Assembly (NCBI GenBank): GCA_031835245.1
Contig: JAVKOQ010000025.1
Coordinates: forward strand, 1-50,000
Direction: 5' to 3'
Origin: Balamuthia mandrillaris
Taxonomy: Eukaryota; Discosea; Longamoebia; Balamuthiidae
Length of the DNA stretch: 50,000 bases
Position 1 is the stretch's first letter. Every line of letters begins with the position of its first letter. Both the position numbers and the translations under genes were made by a program. Of the stretch, positions 22,033 to 30,613 are shown piece by piece. The notes under the pieces were generated by a model that saw only the letters and a list, made by a program, of their open reading frames with translations, made no database searches and was not told the DNA's origin.

Positions 22033-24078
22033 ATGTTGAAACACAGGCGGAAGAAAAAGAAGAAATGCCTGACGGAGGAAACGCCGTCCAAGGCGGCGGA
22101 CCAGGCCGCCCAACCACCGTCCCCAGACGATGGACCCAAAGGGAAAGGGGCAAAGAAGAAAGCACCGCCCCCCTTGGAAGCGCACAACCGGCAACAACAA
22201 CAAGAAGCGCTTGTTCCTCCAACAACGGCCGTGGCACCGACACCCCCACAACCCACAAACAACAAAGAGGAGAAAAGGACAAAGAAAAAGACGCCCGCCA
22301 GCAAAGTTGGGGCTGAAACGGATGCAACCGACAAGAAGAAGCAAAAGAAAAAGAAAAAGAAGAAGAAGCCAGCAACCAACAACAACAACGACAACAACAA
22401 AGGAGAAAAGACCAAAAAAGTGGAGGAGAGGAAATGCATAGGTCGTGACTTTGTCAGCACCCTTCAAGTGGGCAACACCCTCCGCACCCCCATGCACAGG
22501 CGCCCCCTCAAGATCCTCCGCCGGATCGACGACGGCCACGCAGGCATTGTCTTCCAAGCCCGTCTTCTCTCCTCTTGCGACGCCTCCGCCACCACTACCG
22601 AACTCGCTGCTACCGATTTGGTGGAGCAAAACGCTCAAGGTTATGAAAATGGGGGTGAGCAAGGAAGTGCCTCAAATGCCACGCTCTTTGCTTTGAAAGT
22701 CCCAAAGAAGGAAACAGAGAAGCACGCCAAAAAGCTGCACATAGAGCTGGAACGCAACCGCAAGCTGGCCGCTTTGGGCGTGCCCTACGCCAAGATTGTG
22801 GAGGAGGGAGGGGACTACCTCCTTAAGGAGTGGGTGGAGGGCCAGAGAGGGGACGCTTGGTTCAAAGAGTGGAGCCAAAAGGGAAGGCCCCTGGAGGACA
22901 GAGCTTTTCAGGCCTTGATGGAGCTGTTCGACGGCCTCGCAGCTCGAGGTATTTACGTGCAGAACCTAAAGGACCTCAACATGATCTATGGGGATGTCTC
23001 TCGTCTTGCTTGTAGTCGTTGTGACGGGGAGGGATATGAGAAACTCCAAGGTCAACAACAGCTGCAACGAGAAGACGGCGTGGGGGAAACAAGAAAGGTG
23101 AAAGAAGAAGGACGAAAAGATGACGAGATCGGAGAGCAAGCAGAACGGAAGAAGGATGAACGTTGGATCGTGATCGATGTGGGCTACTTCAAGTACAACC
23201 TCAGCAACAAAGTGGCGTTGGGGCGCTACTACGAGACGTTTGACAACCGCTGGAACAAACGCAAGTGGCAGAAAAAGTTTGGGGCTTGCCCACCACTCAT
23301 ACAGTTAAGAGGTCAGGGCCACAGCAATGTGGAACTGTTGGGAGATGAGTACTTTGAGCAGGAAAGGAAGAAGGAGGCTGCAAAGACCAAAAAGGCCGTT
23401 GCTGCTGCTGTTGTTGTTGATGAGCTTCAAGAAAACAACAAAAAGGAGGCTGAGGAGATGAAGAAGAAAGAAGAGGAGCTAACGAAGAAGGAACAAGGTC
23501 AGGTGGTAGTTAAAGACGTGAAGGGAGGAGAAGGGAAGAACAAGACGACGAAAAAGAAGAAGCTTAAGAAGAAGAAAGAAATTCCCACAAGCGCTAATAC
23601 TGTTTCCTCCTCATCAACTGCTTCGATTTCTGGAAAGAAGAGGAAAAGAACGTCAACAGTGAAGAAGTCCTCAAAGCCTTCTGCAAAACAACAAGAAGAT
23701 GCTGAGGAAGAGGACGGAGACGAAAGCGCTGGGAGCAGCAGCAATCACAACAACAACTCAAGAAGAAAGAAGAAACAACAAGAAGAGATGGCGATATTGC
23801 GGCCTCCGCTTTCACCGCTATCGACGTCTGTCTCTTCCTCGGAGGACGATGCCGATGAAGGCGGCACAAACGACAAGACTACGGCAGCAACAATAGCAAC
23901 AACAACAACAACAACAGGAGTGATGGATGAAAAGTCACGCCAAAAGGCGAATTCAGCGGCAAAACAGAAGAACAAACAAGAACAACAGGATAAAGCCAAA
24001 GAAGTAAAGGAAGAGGAGGAGGAAGAAGAAGAGGGGGAAGAGATGAACGTTTCCCCAACTTTAGCGGTATGTGTGTAA
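22033..24078 (+). CDS. Kinase-like-fold protein lacking the catalytic Asp; Lys-rich tails
   Basis: Intronless, 681 aa. Residues 1-135 are Lys/Pro/Asn-rich. A diverged protein-kinase-like core spans about 137-440: a glycine-loop-like DDGHAGIVFQA (166-176), FALKV with a VAIK-type Lys near 220, KKLHIELERNR as a possible alphaC, VQNLKDLNMIY near 310 where kinases have HRDxKxxN, and VIDVGYF near 380 in the DFG position. Lys and Asn of the catalytic loop remain, but HRD reads VQN, so the catalytic Asp is Asn. The C-terminal 240 residues are Lys/Glu/Gln/Ser/Thr low complexity. I do not recognise the family; a pseudokinase or an atypical kinase are both possible. The stop follows GCG-GTATGT, a possible donor, so a further exon is not excluded. 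Confidence 0.6.
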   Translation: MLKHRRKKKKKCLTEETPSKAADQAAQPPSPDDGPKGKGAKKKAPPPLEAHNRQQQQEALVPPTTAVAPTPPQPTNNKEEKRTKKKTPASKVGAETDATDKKKQKKKKKKKKPATNNNNDNNKGEKTKKVEERKCIGRDFVSTLQVGNTLRTPMHRRPLKILRRIDDGHAGIVFQARLLSSCDASATTTELAATDLVEQNAQGYENGGEQGSASNATLFALKVPKKETEKHAKKLHIELERNRKLAALGVPYAKIVEEGGDYLLKEWVEGQRGDAWFKEWSQKGRPLEDRAFQALMELFDGLAARGIYVQNLKDLNMIYGDVSRLACSRCDGEGYEKLQGQQQLQREDGVGETRKVKEEGRKDDEIGEQAERKKDERWIVIDVGYFKYNLSNKVALGRYYETFDNRWNKRKWQKKFGACPPLIQLRGQGHSNVELLGDEYFEQERKKEAAKTKKAVAAAVVVDELQENNKKEAEEMKKKEEELTKKEQGQVVVKDVKGGEGKNKTTKKKKLKKKKEIPTSANTVSSSSTASISGKKRKRTSTVKKSSKPSAKQQEDAEEEDGDESAGSSSNHNNNSRRKKKQQEEMAILRPPLSPLSTSVSSSEDDADEGGTNDKTTAATIATTTTTTGVMDEKSRQKANSAAKQKNKQEQQDKAKEVKEEEEEEEEGEEMNVSPTLAVCV

Positions 24079-24086
24079 GTACGCCA

Positions 24087-24091
<5 letters not shown>

Positions 24092-24120
<29 letters not shown>
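24092..24120. repeat. (GA)n microsatellite, 3' intergenic
   Basis: A pure GA run just after the kinase-like gene, followed by a small inverted repeat ATGAAC-AAC-GTTCAT at 24124-24138. Confidence 0.85.
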
Positions 24121-24123
<3 letters not shown>

Positions 24124-24213
24124 AATGAACAACGTTCATCCCTTTTGTTGTTGCTAACTATTTATATACGACTTTTTTTTTATTGTTTGTGTATCGGTGG
24201 TGTAAGGTTTTTT

Positions 24214-24760
24214 TTACAAGTCGTCCCATGGGCTCTTTGTTGGAGCCTTAAACTTGAAGTTGGTGGCGTAGGAGGGACGTTGCAACATGTCCTCGTTTTC
24301 AACTTTGTCCAGCGGTTCTTCCACCGTGTAGTGCATACCTTTGCGTTAAGGGGAGAGAGAGAGAGAGGAGCGAAAATGAGCTGGTAGTGGCCATGGAAAG
24401 AACAAGAAGAGAGAAGGAGAGGAGGACGAGAGAGAAAGAGAGAAAAGATTCTTCATTCAGTAGGAAGGCAGTAGGTAGTTATTTTTTTGCTTCTTCACTT
24501 GCAAATTCTGCTAATACCATTCATCTCCATGAAGGCTGAGGAGAACGAGAAAGAGAAAGAGAGAAGAGAAAGGGAAGAACGGAAAACCGAACAAAACAAA
24601 AGGAGCGCAGAGAAGAAGGGTAGGTACCATGAGTTTCAGCAAATTCAACGGCCCCTTCCTTGCTGTCGAAATTAAGTGTGAGGTTATCAACCGGATCACG
24701 AGAGCTGGCCCACCCCATCAAAGGGTTTTGCCAACGCTCAGCTCCAACAAAACGCTATTT

Positions 24761-24806
<46 letters not shown>

Positions 24807-25211
24807 CGAATCCGGTATTAGAACAAAAACAAAATGAAAAATAAATCGCGGATGAACCAAACAACAACAAAAAAAATATACAAAAAGACGCACAATGTGC
24901 CATTGTCGTGCGCTCGCATCAGCAGATTGGGTGGACGTCCTAGCGCCTTTGTAAATCCTCACTCGGCGGCGGAGGTGCTCCGCAGGCATGCCCGTGAGCT
25001 GGGCAATGGTATCCACGGGCAGGCGCTGGTTGGCGGTGGGGCCTCCCATGTCGGTGGAAGGGGCATCACGGACGGGTCCTGAATCGTTGGTGGTGCCATA
25101 GGGTCGGCTCCGTAGCAGAGCGGAGGAGGAGGAAGAAAAAGAAGAAGGACCACAGCTACCCAAACGAGCAGAACGCACAAACACTGGATTGGAAGTCACT
25201 CGCCGCAGCAT
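24214..25211 (-). CDS. NDUFS4: NDUFS4, mitochondrial complex I accessory subunit, 3 exons
   Basis: Exons 24894-25211, 24628-24754, 24214-24338; 189 aa (human 175). The N-terminus MLRRVTSNPVFVRSARLG is a typical mitochondrial presequence. TGMPAEHLRRRVRIYKGAR, AERWQNPLMGWASSRDPV, NLTLNFDSKEGAVEFAETHG and SYATNFKFKAPTKSPWDD match the human 18-kDa subunit. Family role: late-assembling peripheral-arm subunit of NADH:ubiquinone oxidoreductase, contacting the N-module. The joint between exons 1 and 2 keeps the human spacing around WKM/QWHI. The donor of exon 1 is GTGCGT. The GA tract next to the exon 2 acceptor is CT on the coding strand. Confidence 0.93.
24764..24801. repeat. (AG)n microsatellite in NDUFS4 intron 1
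   Basis: About 38 bp of AG. On the coding strand it is a CT run lying just upstream of the acceptor at 24755, so it serves as the polypyrimidine tract. Confidence 0.95.
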
Positions 25212-25616
25212 TCTTTTTGTTGAAAAACAAAAAAAACAAACAAACAAACAACACCAAGTTAAGAAGCAGAAGAGGAAGAAGAAAAGGGTAAGGGAGGAAA
25301 CAAAAAAAGTGAGGCAAAGCAAGAGGGATAGGACTGGGACATTTGGAACGAAGTCGCATACCTGCACCACCACTACTACCGTTTTTTTTTTCTTTCTTCT
25401 CTCTATTTTTTTTTTGGGGTTTTGATTGGAAAGGTCCTCAACATCAACATCACCCTAAGAATTTGCATTGTGGAAATTCTATTATGCTGATGTCATACAT
25501 TCCACGAAATTATTTACATTGTTGAAATTCTTTTTGCTGATGTCATACACTCCGCGAAAGGAAAACATTAAAACAAAAAGAAATTTAAGTAGTAACGGAG
25601 TAGAGAGGGAGAGAAG
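25212..25616. promoter_or_regulatory. Divergent NDUFS4/phosphoesterase promoter with a 45-bp tandem repeat
   Basis: Two direct copies of a 45-bp unit lie at 25465-25509 and 25516-25560, about 80% alike by eye. Each contains TGATGTCA (25488 and 25538), one base from the CRE palindrome, followed by TACA(T/C)TCC(A/G)CGAAA. The repeat is 57-152 bp upstream of the plus-strand ATG. Transcription-factor binding is inferred. Confidence 0.5.
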
Positions 25617-28187
25617 ATGACGAGCTCTGGTCGGTTCCACCACGTCCACCAGGATGGAGGCCTTGCCCAGGAGGGCGTTCCGCTCCTGCGCAGCGGGTTA
25701 CAGGAGGAGGACCTCCCTTCCTCCCTCTCCGCCTCCGATCTGGAGGACTCTGCCTCCACCGCAGCACACAGACGACGCGCTCTCCCACAGCAGCAGCAAC
25801 AGCAGCAGCGGCAAGGCAGCAAGAAGAGAACATGCAAAGTCATCGTGGGGGCTTCTGTGATGGCGCTCGTGTTCATCATCGCTCTTGGCGGGGTGGCGCT
25901 CACCCTCTCCTTCTTTCTCACCAGCACCCATGGCAAACACGAGGCCGAGCAGCTGGGCTACTTTCTGCACATCTCTGACATTCACTACGACCCCCTCTAC
26001 GACGCAAACTACAATGCTACCCACTGGTGTCGTGAGCCCACTTATCGTCTCATGAATCCCACCGCAAATAATATTTCCTCTGCTGCCACAGACGCGAATG
26101 AAAGATACTCGTTTGGGCGTTATGGATGCGACCCTCCATTCAAACTCGTCCTCTCAGCGTATGTTCTTACTTTCCTCTTTCCTTCTCTCTGTCTCTGTCT
26201 CTGTCTCCTGTCTCTGTCTCTGTCTCTGTCTCTGTCTCTGTCTCTGTCTCTGTCTCTGTCTCTGTCTCTGTCTCTGTCTCTGTCTCTGTCTCTGTCTCTG
26301 TCTCTGTCTCTGTCTCTGTCTCTGTCTCTGTCTCTGTCTCTGTCTCTGTCTCTGTCTCTGTCTCTGTCTCTGTCTCTGTCTCTGTCTCTGTCTCTGTCTC
26401 TGTCTCTCTGTCTCTGTCTCTGTCTCTGTCTCTGTCTCTGTCTCTGTCTCTGTCTCTGTCTCTGTCTCTGTCTCTGTCTCTGTCTCTGTCTCTGTCTCTG
26501 TCTCTGTCTCTGTCTCTGTCTCTGTCTCTGTCTCTGTCTCTGTCTCTCTTTTTCTCTTTTGTTTAACGCTTGCTCTCTCAGCCTTGAAGGTATGGTTGCT
26601 GTACATCACAGTCCGGACTTTGTGCTCATGTATGTAATCTGTTATTTGTTGGTCCTCTCCGTTCATGTTCCTCCTTCAATGCTCTCCCTTACTCTGGATT
26701 GCTCCCTTCAGAACGGGAGACAACAATGGGCACTATCTCCCAAAAGAGCAGCTGGCAAAGGAAACCTTGACTAACGTCACTAACGCCATCATGAAAGCCT
26801 TTCCAAACACAACTGTGCTTCCCGTTCTTGGCAACAACGATCTCTGGCCTGACTATTACATACCCTATGGACCCAGCGACTGGATGGACTGGCTAACTTC
26901 CCTCTGGTCTCCCTGGTTGAATGGTTTCTGCCCTCTTCCGCTTTTTGCTTATTGCAACCTGGTTCCACAAGTCTAATTTTACGTGCACCTGCCCCCAAGA
27001 GGAACAACAAAAAACATTTCGCAATGGGGGCTACTACAGCGCTGACATCAAGGGAGGAAAGCTCAAAGTCATCGCTCTGAACTCCATCCTTTACTCCGTG
27101 GAGCATATCCCCAACATTACCGCCACAATCAGTGAACCATCTCCTCTCCGCAAACTCCCCGAGGATCCCAACCAGCAATTCCAATGGCTCTCTGATCAGC
27201 TCGCTCTTGCTCGTAGCAACCAGCAAGCGTACCTTTCTTCCCGTCACTCTTTGTTGTTCTTTTCATTGACTCGCTTGCTTTATTATTATTTTTGGTTTGT
27301 TCACACATTCGTGATTTATTGCAGGGTATATATTGCTGGTCATATCCCTTATGGTGTGAACGAGTATGATGACAAACCTGCCTGGTATCAACCCTACGAA
27401 GATCGTTACTTGTCGCTCGTTACCGAGGTGATTTCTATTCTCTCTACTCTTTACTCTCTGCTCTGCTAAACATCATCCTACTACAGTACGCAGATGTCAT
27501 TCGCAACCAATTATTTGCACACTATCACACGGACAACTTCAGAGTCAATATCGCTGCCAAGAATGCCACCCCGCCCCAACCTTCCATCTCTCTCATGTCT
27601 TCCATCTCACCAGCACACTTCAACAATCCTAGCTTCCGTCTATACAGCTATTCTCGCTCATCCTCTCAGATAGTGGACTACATTCATTACTACGCCGATC
27701 TTCATGATGCCAACATCTTGAAGAAGGCAGAATGGGTTCCAGAATATCGTTTTAGGGAGGCCTACAATGTAACTAATCTTCTTCCTTTTCTTTCTGTCCT
27801 TCCTCTGTCTTCAATCGTTCTTCCTTGCTTATGATCCTTTCTTTCTTCTGTGTCTTGTTTCTGTCTTGTTGACTCTCCCTTACTCATTTTATTTTTTACC
27901 ACATGTAGGCAACAGCGGTGACCACGGAGAACTACTTGCAAATCTACGATACATTCCACCTCAACTCAAAGAGCTATCGACAGTACATGAACTACTTGTA
28001 CACCAACTATCAGATCTTCCGGTCTGAGACATACTGCGCCATAGGGCACTTGAGCGTGGAGGACTACAGCAAGTGCCTCAAAGAAAATGCTGATGACCTA
28101 CTCGCGATCAACCGGGTTGAAACGTTGGCAGAGAGAAAGCGCTTCATTGCCCAGAGAAAGAGAATGCTGCGTGAACTCATGGCATAA
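25617..28187 (+). CDS. Membrane-anchored SMPDL3/Ppn1-type calcineurin-like phosphoesterase, 7 exons
   Basis: Exons 25617-26158, 26582-26629, 26712-26923, 27000-27228, 27325-27427, 27487-27768, 27909-28187; 564 aa. A cytosolic tail of about 72 residues contains EGVPLL, a [DE]xxxL[LI] lysosomal sorting motif, and a Gln run, followed by one transmembrane span (about 73-101), so type II topology. Metallophosphatase motifs: FLHISDIHYDP (D121, H123), ITGDNNGH (D200), LGNNDLW (237-242), IAGHIP (H350) and AHYHTD (H390, H392). EEQQKTFRNGGYYSADIK and FQWLSDQL match acid sphingomyelinase-like and endopolyphosphatase proteins. The usual GNH(D/E) reads GNND. Several NxT/NxS sites suit a luminal domain. 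The substrate may be a sphingolipid, nucleotide or polyphosphate; sequence alone does not decide. Confidence 0.85.
26186..26548. repeat. (TCTCTG)n hexanucleotide array, about 60 copies, in intron 1
   Basis: A near-perfect TCTCTG array of about 360 bp with only a few interruptions (near 26206 and 26401-26411). It fills most of intron 1 (26159-26581). The coding strand is pyrimidine-rich and stop-free, so an unspliced transcript would be translated as Leu-Ser or Leu-Cys repeats. Confidence 0.97.
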
Positions 28188-28342
28188 AGAAAACACAAAA
28201 CACGTATCCCCGCCTTGCGGAGAGCGAAGAAGGATGAGAACAGAAAAGCAAGAAGCAAAAGTAAGAGAAAAGAAGAAGGACAAGAGGACGCAACGAATTA
28301 GAATAGAGGAAAGGATGAAAGGAACAAAGAGAGAACGCAGTT
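28188..28342. other. Convergent 3' intergenic region
   Basis: A 155-bp purine-rich spacer between convergent stop codons. No feature recognised. Confidence 0.4.
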
Positions 28343-29350
28343 TTAGCTGGATTCCTGGATAAACTTTAGGATCTGCGCTGTAAGTTGGTCCTTACCCTCG
28401 TCGCCTATGGCATCCACAACAGCGTAATGGGATCCAGAGCACTCTCCCATCTGAACAGGAATGCCCAGTTGCTGCAAGTGCTCTCGAAAGCGTGTGGTCT
28501 GGTTGATGGGACAGAGCTCATCCTCCTCCGAGTGGAAGAGCAGCCATGGCACACTCACTGGCACCCCTCCTTCGGTTTTGTGGGAGGGACAGTGTTGAGG
28601 AGAGGCATCCTTCCATTTGCTCTCCTCTCCAAACGCAAAGATGGTGAACAGCTGAAACGAGATGGCAAAAGAAGATCAGGTTAAACCTCCTCTTTCACGA
28701 TGAAGCAAAGGGGAAGTGGTGTACCTCTTTGTAGGTTGGGCATTCTTGGTTGAGAAGAACGAGGTCGTAGATGCCAGAAGCACCAACGATGCCACGCAGC
28801 GAGGAGGCAGCCGACTCCCCAAACTGGGAGAGGTAGGATGGGTCGAGGGCTAACAGCCCGCTCATGTGAGCGCCTGCGCTGTGTCCAAACAAAAAGATTC
28901 GTTGAGGATCGTATCCATACGTTTGGGCATTCGTTTTCAACCTTTGAGATCCAAAAGATTAGCTTTTTGTGATGAAGAAATCAAAAAAAAAAAACGAGTA
29001 GTGGGATTAGGTTCTGTGAGAAAGACTCACCAATGAACGGCTGCTGCTACATCGTTCGTGTGCACAGGATGGACAGTGGAGGAGCGACGCTTGGGAGAGA
29101 GGGTGTAGTCGATGACAGCGACGGCGATCCCCTTGGAGGCAAAGCAGCGGCCAATGTGGCCGTAGGCGTCTTTGCTTCGGTCAACCCATGCCCCACCGTG
29201 AATGTAGACTAGCAGAGGGGGAGGTTTGCCGTACGTATCGGAAGGGAGGTAGAGGTCCAGCCTCTGCTGTGCGTTGGCTGGGTCCCTGTACCCAACATTC
29301 TGGACCCGCTCGCACTCCCTCCCATTACCGCTCCCTTCTTCTTGCTGCAT
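28343..29350 (-). CDS. Alpha/beta hydrolase (kynurenine formamidase/esterase-like), 3 exons
   Basis: Exons 29031-29350, 28725-28941, 28343-28651; 281 aa. LLVYIHGGAWVDRSKD gives the oxyanion HGGAW (51-55), and FLFGHSAGAHMSGLLALD holds nucleophile Ser128. SEEDELCPI (Asp223) and GSHYAVVD (His254) complete a Ser-Asp-His triad in the right order and spacing. HGGxW plus GHSAGAH is the pattern of kynurenine formamidase (AFMID/Bna7) and related carboxylesterases. There is no signal peptide, so it is probably cytosolic. Family role if AFMID: hydrolyses N-formylkynurenine in tryptophan breakdown. No other kynurenine-pathway gene is nearby, so the substrate is uncertain. Phases 2 and 0 close at both junctions. 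Confidence 0.82.
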
Positions 29351-29446
29351 GATTTGGTTGCTGTCTCGTATCTTCTCTCCTATCCTCTGCGGTCTCTTAT
29401 CTCCTCTCCTGTCCTGGCTCGTATCTTCTCTTCATCTGGGCTCACG

Positions 29447-29521
29447 TCCCTCTCTCTCTCTCTCTCTCTCTCTTTGCTCGCTCGCTCTCTCGCTCTCTCT
29501 TTCTCTCTCTCTCTCTCTCTC
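29447..29521. repeat. (CT)n microsatellite between SDHAF3 and the hydrolase
   Basis: Interrupted CT run upstream of the hydrolase start and downstream of the SDHAF3 stop. Unlike intronic repeats in this window, it is AG on the strand of its flanking genes. Confidence 0.9.
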
Positions 29522-29551
29522 ATTGCTCGCTCTTTCTGTAAGAAAAAAAGT

Positions 29552-29967
29552 TTATGTGGCGGTGTGCCGAGCGTTCTCTTCCAGTTTTCGTAGTTGCTCC
29601 TTTTGCTCGGCGCTCAAAGACTGAACGTGCTCCTGTACAAGAAATGAACGCCAAAAAAAAAATAAACACAACAAGAAATAAAAGAAGGAGGAGCACACTG
29701 AAAGGAGCGTACCTCACTGAGATCTGCTCCTATGTCCCGCTGGCTACGAAGCGTGACCAGGTAGTCCTTCCACGTGCCGAGAAACTGGGCGGCATGATGA
29801 GGGGTGGCGTTGCGGTGCAGCCGGAACTCCTCCTTGACGTAAGCATCGCCTACCATGCGCATCTCATAGGGCAGCCTCTTCTTGTGCGTCCGCAAAATAG
29901 AGCGGTAGAGCGAGAGAACCGCCCTCTTGTGTTCATTGATGGCGTTGGCTCCGCTTCTTGTTGCCAT
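29552..29967 (-). CDS. SDHAF3: SDHAF3 (Acn9/Sdh7) succinate dehydrogenase assembly factor, 2 exons
   Basis: Exons 29713-29967 and 29552-29632; 111 aa (human 125). RAVLSLYRSILRTHKKRLP contains the LYR motif. MVGDAYVKEEFRLHRNATP and AAQFLGTWKDYLVTLRSQ match the SDHAF3 signature (GDxYVKxEFRxHK). SLSAEQKEQLRKLEE is the C-terminal helix. Family role: LYR chaperone in the mitochondrial matrix that protects and inserts Fe-S clusters into the SDHB subunit of complex II. An in-frame ATG at 29994 would add nine residues (MVRCEERNK). I prefer 29967 because TGTCGAC-type sites begin shortly upstream, but either is possible. Confidence 0.9.
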
Positions 29968-30441
29968 TTTGTTTCTTTCTTCGCATCGTACCATGTCGTC
30001 ACGGCGTTGCTGTTATCGTGTCGACGGGTCAAAACAAAATGCCATGATCACAGACCCCTCATTTCGCTGTCGACACGTTTCCTCATTTGCGAATGTGAAA
30101 TTTGGATGAAACGAAGATGGGTTGACTAAACAGGAAAAGCAAATCTTTGGTGTGATGCCTTTCGGTTCACCAAAAAACCGGTTTGACGACAGTGGCAGTG
30201 TATTTTTTTGGTGTTGTCTGTCTGTTATTTGGGTGGAGACAAGAGTGACCGGGCCCTGGTTGACGCGTGGACCGGGAGGATTGGAATAGGGTTGACGGAG
30301 GGGAAGGAGCTGTTTAAGCGGGTTTGTGAAACGGTTTCTCCCTACAGTCTTTCTTTGCTGCGTTTCTCTCTAACGATAATCCTTTTTTTTTTGTTTTTTT
30401 TTGGTGTGTCTTCCCACTAGACGAGCTTTGTCGTTCCAACC
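29968..30441. promoter_or_regulatory. Divergent SDHAF3/C2-protein promoter with GTCGAC and GACCCCTCA
   Basis: GTCGAC lies at 30020-30025, GACCCCTCA at 30053-30061 and TGTCGACA at 30068-30075, all within 56 bp. A T-rich run near 30385-30405 precedes the ATG at 30442. No separate gene is supported. Confidence 0.5.
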
Positions 30442-30571
30442 ATGAGCTTGAAAGTTCACGTCATCAAAGGCGAGAATTTGCCTGCCAACAAAAAACGAAG
30501 TACTGCCACTGCTCTTTAATGACTCCAATCCATTGCCATGCCTGACGTTGTTTCTCTCTGCTTCTCTCCCT

Positions 30572-30613
<42 letters not shown>

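Noticed and set aside
25617..26774. 385-codon frame running through the TCTCTG array
   Set aside because: Only 25617-26158 is coding; the remainder is intron, shown by the phase-correct join to the SPDFVL exon.
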